A program made the translations under genes and the position numbers. This document shows positions 57,201 to 64,000 of a DNA stretch of 64,000 nt, piece by piece. The stretch comes from Mya arenaria (lineage: Eukaryota > Mollusca > Bivalvia > Myida > Myidae). The notes beneath the pieces are model-generated. The model worked only from the letters and a program-made list of their open reading frames with translations, did not search any database and was not told where the DNA came from. The stretch spans positions 36,202,932 to 36,266,931 of the forward strand of contig NC_069132.1 of the NCBI RefSeq assembly GCF_026914265.1, in the 5' to 3' direction. Within the stretch, counting starts at the first letter, position 1, and each line of letters starts with the position of its first letter.

Positions 57201-60200
57201 CGATGTAGGTCTACTCACAATATGCAGATCACAGTTTCTACGTATACAGTATGTATCGATGTCGGTTCGCACACAATATGCAGACCACAGTTTCTACGTA
57301 TACAGTATGTATCGATGTAGGTCTACCCACAATATGCAGACCACAGTTTCTACGTATACAGTATGTATCGATGTAGGTCTTCCCACAATATGCAGACCAC
57401 AGTTTCTACGTATATGTAATATGTATCGATGTAGGTCTGTCCACAATATGCAGACCACAGTTTCTACGTATATGTAATATGTATCGATGTAGGTCTGTCC
57501 ACAATATGCAGTTCACAGTTTCTACGTGTATGTAATATGTATCGATGTAGGTCTGTCCACAATATGCAGACCACAGTTTCTACGTGTATGTAATATGTAT
57601 CGATGTAGGTCTGTCCACAATATGCAGACCACAGTTTCTACGTGTATGTAACATGTATCGATGTAGGTCTGTCCACAATATGCAGACCACAGTTTCTACG
57701 TGTATGTAATATGTATCGATGTAGGTCTGTCCACAATATGCAGACCACAGTTTCTACGTGTATGTAATATGTATCGATGTAGGTCTGTCCACAATATGCA
57801 GACCACAGTTTCTACGTGTATGTAATATGTATCGATGTAGGTCTGTCCACAATATGCAGACCACAGTTTCTACGTGTATGTAATATGTATCGATGTAGGT
57901 CTGTCCACAATATGCAGACCACAGTTTCTACGTGTATGTAATATGTATCGATGTAGGTCTGTCCACAATATGCAGACCACAGTTTCTACGTGTATGTAAT
58001 ATGTATCGATGTAGGTCTGTCCACAATATGCAGACCACAGTTTCTACGTGTATGTAATATGTATCGATGTAGGTCTGTCCACAATATGCAGACCACAGTT
58101 TCTACGTGTATGTAATATGTATCGATGTAGGTCTGTCCACAATATGCAGTTCACAGTTTCTACGTGTATGTAATATGTATCGATGCAGGTCTGTCCACAA
58201 TATGCAGACCACAGTTTCTACGTGTATGTAATATGTATCGATGTAGGTCTGTCCACAATATGCAGACCACAGTTTCTACGTGTATGTAATATGTATCGAT
58301 GTAGGTCTGTCCACAATATGCAGACCACAGTTTCTACGTGTATGTAATATGTATCGATGTAGGTCTGTCCACAATATGCAGACCACAGTTTCTACGTGTA
58401 TGTAATATGTATCGATGTAGGTCTGTCCACAATATGCAGACCACAGTTTCTACGTGTATGTAACATGTATCGATGTAGGTCTGTCCACAATATGCAGACC
58501 ACAGTTTCTACGTGTATGTAATATGTATCGATGTAGGTCTGTCCACAATATGCAGACCACAGTTTCTACGTATATGTAATATGTATCGATGTAGGTCTAC
58601 TCACAATATGCAGGTCATAGTTTCTACGTATACAGTATGTATCGATGTAGGTCTACCCACAATATGCAGACCACAGTTTCTACGTATACAGTATGTATCG
58701 ATGTCGGTTCGCACACAATATGCAGACCACAGTTTCTACGTATACAGTATGTATCGATGTAGGTCTACCCACAATATGCAGGTCATAGTTTCTACGTATA
58801 CAGTATGTATCGATGTAGGTCTACCCACAATATGCAGGTCATAGTTTCTACGTATACAGTATGTATCGATGTAGGTCTACCCACAATATGCAAACCACAG
58901 TTTCTACGTATACAGTATGTATCGATGTCGGTTCGCACACAATATGCAGACCACAGTTTCTACGTATACAGTATGTATCGATGTAGGTCTTCCCACAATA
59001 TGCAGACCACAGTTTCTACGTATACAGTATGTATCGATGTCGGTCTGCCCACAATATGCAGACCACAGTTTCTACGTATATGTAATATGTATCGATGTAG
59101 GTCTGCTCACAATATGCCGACCACAGTTTCTACGTATATGTAATATGTATCGATGTAGGTCTACTCACAATATGCAGGTCATAGTTTCTACGTATACAGT
59201 ATGTATCGATGTAGGTCTGCCCACAATATGCCGACCACAGTTTCTACGTATACAGCATGTATCGTTGTAGGTCTGCCCACAATATGCCGACCACAGTTTC
59301 TACGTATACAGTATGCTTCGATGTAGGTCTGCTCACAATATGCAGACCACAGTTTCTACGTATACAGTATGTATCGATGTAGGTCTGCCCACAATATGCA
59401 GACCACAGTTTCTACGTATACAGTATGTATTGATGTAGGTCTGCCCACAATATGCAGACCAGTTTCTACGTATATGTTAAATGTATCGTTGTCGGTCTGC
59501 TCACGATTTGCAGGCCACAGTTTCTACGTTTACAGTATATCGATGTAGGTCTACCCACAATATGCAGACCACAGTTTCTACGTTTACAGTATATTGATGT
59601 AGGTCTGCCCACAATATGCAGACCACAGTTTCTACATATACGGTATGTATCGATGTAGGTCTACGCACAATATGCAGACCACAGTTTCTACGTATACAGT
59701 ATGTATTGATGTAGGTCTGCCCACAATATGCAGACCAGTTTCTACGTATATGTTAAATGTATCGTTGTCGGTCTGCTCACGATTTGCAGGCCACAGTTTC
59801 TACGTATACAGCATGTATTGTAGTCGATCTGCCCACAATATGCAGATCAGAATTTCTACGTATACAGCATTTATTGTATGCAGACCACAGTTTCTACGTA
59901 TAAAGCACGTATTGTAGTCGGTCTGTTCACAATATGCAGACAAGAGTTTCTACGTATACAGCATTTATTATCTCGGTCTGTTCACAACATGCAGACCTGA
60001 GTTTCTACGTATATGTAATATGTATCGTTGTTGGTCTGCTCACAATATGCGGACCAAAGTTTCTACGTATACAGCATGTATCGTTGTTAGTCTGCGTAAA
60101 ATATGCGGACCAAAGTTTCTACGTATACAGTATGTATTGATGTAGGTCTGCCCACAATATGCAGACCAGTTTCTACGTATATGTTAAATGTATCGTTGTC

Positions 60201-61960
60201 GGTCTGCTCACAATTTGCAGGCCACAGTTTCTACGTATACAGCATGTATTGTAGTCGATCTACCCACAATATGCAGATCAGAATTTCTACGTATACAGCA
60301 TTTATTGTATGCAGACCACAGTTTCTACGTATAAAGCACGTATTGTAGTCGGTCTGTTCACAATATGCAGACAAGAGTTTCTACGTATACAGCATGTATT
60401 ATCTCGGTCTGTTCACAACATGCAGACCTGAGTTTCTACGTATATGTAATATGTTTCGTTGTTGGTCTGCTCACAATATGCGGACCAAAGTTTCTACGTA
60501 TACAGCATGTATCGTTGTTAGTCTGCGTAGAGTATGCGGACCAAACTTTCTACGTATACAGTATGTATCGTTGTCGGTCTGCTCACAATATGCAGGCCAC
60601 AGTTTCTATGTACAAATGTAATATGTAATGTTGTTGGTCTGCTCACAATATGCGGACCAAAGTTTCTACGTATACAGCATGTATCGTTGTTAGTCTGCTC
60701 ACAATATGCAGACCACAGTTTCTACGTATACAGCATGTATCGTTGTTAGTCTGCATAGAACATACACAGTTCCTACGTATATAGCATTTATCGTTGTTAG
60801 TCTGCTCAGAATATGCAGGCCACAGTTTCTACGTATACAGCATGTATCGTTGTAGGTCTGCCCACAATATGCAGACCACAGTTTCTACGTATACAGTATG
60901 TATCGTTGTAGGTCTGACCACAATATGCAGACCACAGTTTTTACGTATACGTAACATGTATCGTGCTAGGTCTGCCCACAATATGCCGACCACAGTTTCT
61001 ACGTATACAGCATGTATCGTTGTAGGTCTGCCCACAATATGCCGACCACAGTTTCTACGTATACAGTATGTATCGATGTAGGTCTGCCCACAATATGCCG
61101 ACCACAGTTTCTACGTATACGGTATGTATCGATGTAGGTCTGCCCACAATATGCAGACCAGTTTCTACGTATACAGTATGTATCGATGTAGGTCTGCCCA
61201 CAATATGCCGACCACAGTTTCTACGTATACAGTATGTATCGATGTAGGTCTGCCCACAATATGCAGACCAGAGTTTCTACGTTTATAACATGTATTGTTG
61301 TCGGTTTGCCCACAATATGCAGACCTGAGTTTTTACGTACATATATATGTAATATGTATCGTTGTTAGTCTGCTTACAATATGCAGACCTGAGTTTCTAC
61401 GTACATGTATATGTAATATGTATCGTTGTTGGTCTGCTTACAATATGCAGACCTGAGTTTCTACGTACATGTATATGTAATATGTAGCGATGTAGGTCTG
61501 CCCACAATATGCAGACCCGAGTTTCTACGTATATAACATGTATTGTTGTCGGTTTGCCCACAATATGCAGACCTGAGTTTCTACGTACATGTATATGTAA
61601 TATGTATCGTTGTTGGTCTGCTTACAATATGAAGACCTGAGTTTCTACGTACATGTATATGTAATATGTATCGTTGTTGGTCTGCTTACAATATGAAGAC
61701 CTGAGTTTCTACGTACATGTATATGTAATATGTATCGCTGTTGGTCTGCTTACAATATGAAGACCCGAGTTTCTACGTACATATATATGTAATATGTATC
61801 GTTGTTGGTCTGCTTACAATATGAAGACCTGAGTTTCTACGTACATGTATATGTAATATGTATAGTTGTTGGTCTGCTTTCAATATGCAGACCACATTTT
61901 CTACGTATACAACATGTATTGATGTAGGTCTGCTTATAATATTCGGACCCAGATTTTTTA
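54261..61960. repeat. Satellite 2: 56/58/64-bp tandem array, ~135 copies
   Basis: The basic unit is GTAGGTCTGCCCACAATATG, CAGACCACAGTTTCTACGTA, TACAGTATGTATCGAT (56 bp). A 58-bp form with TATGTAATATG is nearly uniform at about 57480-58560 (~18 copies). A 64-bp form with CATGTATATG lies at about 61320-61880. GGTCTGC and GCAGACC make a 7-bp stem with a 9-nt loop in most units. A ~431-bp block at 59731 is repeated at 60162. Open frames of up to 343 codons are a consequence of the period and are not genes. Confidence 0.95.
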
Positions 61961-62260
61961 ATCAATATATTTGTATCACAGTCGCAAGGATGCTACTAAA
62001 AGTGCTCTCGGGCAGTGCTTCCATTGGCAAAATCGTTTGACTTAATATAATACCTGTTCATAGTTTCGGAGTCCTATACACTTTATTCAACGAACAGGGA
62101 CGTGACCGGTAGATAATTTCTAGTAGTTTGTCCAGCTCGGTGGCATCAAGATCACATGGCAATGGATATCACTGTATGATGAGCTGACATACTAGTAAAC
62201 GATATCAATGAAAACGGCCGTCTGTTGTCTTCAGTCGAAAAGGATTATTACTCATTCATT

Positions 62261-63025
62261 ATATGAGGAGTCGTGGGCTTTGGTGGACATAATTAGATGT
62301 ATTTACATAAATTATTGACTTTGGCAACATTGTACCATTTTAAATTTGAACAAGTTGAACGGATTTGGACTTATGGCCACGGTTAACAGTCATGCATGTC
62401 GACAATCATTAAAACCAACTGCATGGCAATGCACAACTCGTTATTGCGTGTCAACGGCAGTTCAGTGATATTCTTTAAGGATCAATACCATCTCGTGTAG
62501 CTGCGCTTTCAGAAAGAGCCCAAAGGGTTTAATTTAACCGGATTTTTGAGCATCAAAATTTTTGTGTAACATTTGCCAAAAGATTCACTGATATTTATCA
62601 ACATTTACTCGCATTATATATATATCTCATATTGGTCCCAGGTTCTATAAAGGATTCTCTTTTTTTTTGACAGCAACTTCAAAATTGCCTAATATTCTAC
62701 AATATACATTATGATCACTAGTAACAGAAAACAACAATATCTTGGCTTGTTATGCACATTTTAATGATAATCTGAAGTATAATTTCATAAAAATTCTCAA
62801 ATAAGTCTTACAAAGCACTGTTTCATTACCAATAACACCAAATACCACTGTGACAAAATTACAAAAGCCAATGAAATTTGTTCCCAAACACAAAATATTA
62901 TCTTCTAGTAAACGATCATTTGAATGAGCAAAGTAAGAAAGAAAATTAATATAATTTATGTTGTACCCCCACTATATAATAATTCACATGTTTTTTCCAA
63001 GGTATTTATTGTACAAGTAAAAATG
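62261..63025. other. No feature recognised
   Basis: AT-rich sequence beyond the right edge of duplication unit 2. No exon, RNA gene or clear repeat. Confidence 0.4.
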
Positions 63026-63300
63026 TGTTACAGTCTGTCGAGTGCTTTAACAGATGTTATCTATGGTACAGTTTGAACACGTGTACCAGTCAGTCGAGTG
63101 TTTTAAGTTTTAACCTATGTTATTCATTGTAGAACTTGCACATAAGTACCAGTCAGTTGAGTGCTTTAACCAATTTGATTAATGGTTTGAATTGAACATG
63201 TGTACCAGTCAGTCGAGTGCTTTAGCCAATGTGGTTTATCATACAACTTCAACAACTGTACCAGTCAGTCCAGTTCTTGAATCAATATTAATATTTTATG
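63026..63300. repeat. Diverged ~60-bp minisatellite, five copies
   Basis: Five units share GTACCAGTCAGTCGAGTGCT followed by TTAACC and a variable spacer of about 35 bp. Confidence 0.75.
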
Positions 63301-64000
63301 GTAAAACTTGCCCAGAGTGAAGCTTAAATGCTTGATGGAATGCCATATTTACTAAATGTACATGACTGGAACCCTACTACTGATAGGGTTACTTCAGAAA
63401 AATAGTTTTATGACAAGAGATCTTACTAACAACAAGGAAGTCCAACAGTAGTCAAAAAATAATTACACCAATACTTCTGAACATCCTGATGTGGAAATTA
63501 AGTGTGCAGTAAAGTTTTAGTTAAAGAACATTGTGAAGAGCAGGATATGTCGATTTGTAGGTCATTTGTTTATAAAAGATTTATTATCACAGATGTGATT
63601 TTTCCGTTCATTAATACCCTAATAATTGAAAACTGTGTTGTGTTCACTGAATTCATACAATGTAACTCAGGATATAAAATATATCTTCAAACTGCTAACT
63701 GTACTGTTTAGCTTTATTTATGGATATGTCACATGCGTACCATTATTAACAGTTAAATCATTACAAAACTACACCAACTCTAAGCAGTAATGCAGTGTCT
63801 GTTTGTCTGAACGTCCACAACATGCGAAACAATTATACACAAATGTCAGTATTTACAGTGTGGTATTTTAACAGAATAATTATGATGGTACAATTTGTAA
63901 TATGGATAACATGTGAAGAATGGCAATAAATCTTAGTAAAATAAACAACACTCATTCATTAACATTAAAACAACATATAAACCTCATCAGCAAGAAATAT
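63301..64000. other. No feature recognised
   Basis: AT-rich, with a 69-codon ORF at 63502-63711 that matches no family I know and has no coding bias I can support. Confidence 0.4.

Larger units (their letters stand above)
44905..62260. repeat. Unit 2 of the tandem segmental duplication (Rab B plus satellite 2)
   Basis: Collinear with 28857-44665. Differences include the TTAA MITE at 45047, absence of the Mutator-like MITE of unit 1, a large minisatellite in Rab intron 2, and a differently homogenised satellite. Confidence 0.85.

Noticed and set aside
54632-60628. Many overlapping ORFs of 60-343 codons
   Set aside because: All are readings of the 56-64 bp satellite in successive frames.
40236-61960. 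Regular palindromic repeats resembling a CRISPR array
   Set aside because: Units abut without unique spacers, the genome is eukaryotic, and there are no cas genes. These are satellites.

Overview
The window is nuclear DNA of an animal, most probably a bivalve mollusc. This is inferred from split genes with GT-AG introns, AT-rich introns packed with MITEs, SINEs and minisatellites, non-LTR retrotransposon remains, and repeat families of the kind common in bivalves. No rRNA gene, intact tRNA gene or prokaryotic feature was seen.

Layout. (1) 0-14.1 kb is a nest of mobile elements. A minus-strand non-LTR retrotransposon (5.4-9.5 kb) has a broken ORF1 and a nearly complete endonuclease/reverse-transcriptase ORF2. 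It lies between two ~3.1 kb direct repeats (274-3440 and 9456-12507). Each repeat carries a plus-strand RT fragment that was itself split by a long-TIR foldback transposon; the right-hand copy of that transposon is complete (10956-13448). (2) 14.1-17.8 kb has no recognisable gene, only one small hAT-like MITE. (3) 17.84-27.69 kb holds a complete eight-exon FCF1 gene on the plus strand: a PIN-domain nuclease-fold protein of 18S rRNA processing, 200 aa, with repeats in most introns. (4) 27.7-28.85 kb contains SINEs. (5) 28.86-62.26 kb is a tandem segmental duplication of about 16-17 kb. Each unit holds one minus-strand Rab1-like small GTPase gene followed by a hairpin-bearing satellite array. 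Unit 1 has Rab gene A (30.3-38.8 kb) and a 63/66-bp satellite (40.2-44.2 kb). Unit 2 has Rab gene B (46.3-52.4 kb) and a 56/58/64-bp satellite (54.3-62.0 kb). (6) 62.3-64 kb shows only a short minisatellite.

The most interesting locus is Rab gene B. Its six shared exons, ending in phase 0, can be joined to either of two terminal exons. Both complete the GTPase G5 motif in frame. One ends in a prenylation-type CSC tail. The other replaces that tail with a dicysteine plus a single hydrophobic segment, which would make a tail-anchored Rab. A poly(A) signal lies between them. Rab gene A keeps the CXC exon but only the back half of the membrane-anchor exon, and its switch I and G5 motifs have drifted. 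Both genes also carry intronic tandem copies of part of the switch II exon.

All exon models rest on reading splice sites, open frames and family knowledge. No transcript data or similarity search was available.
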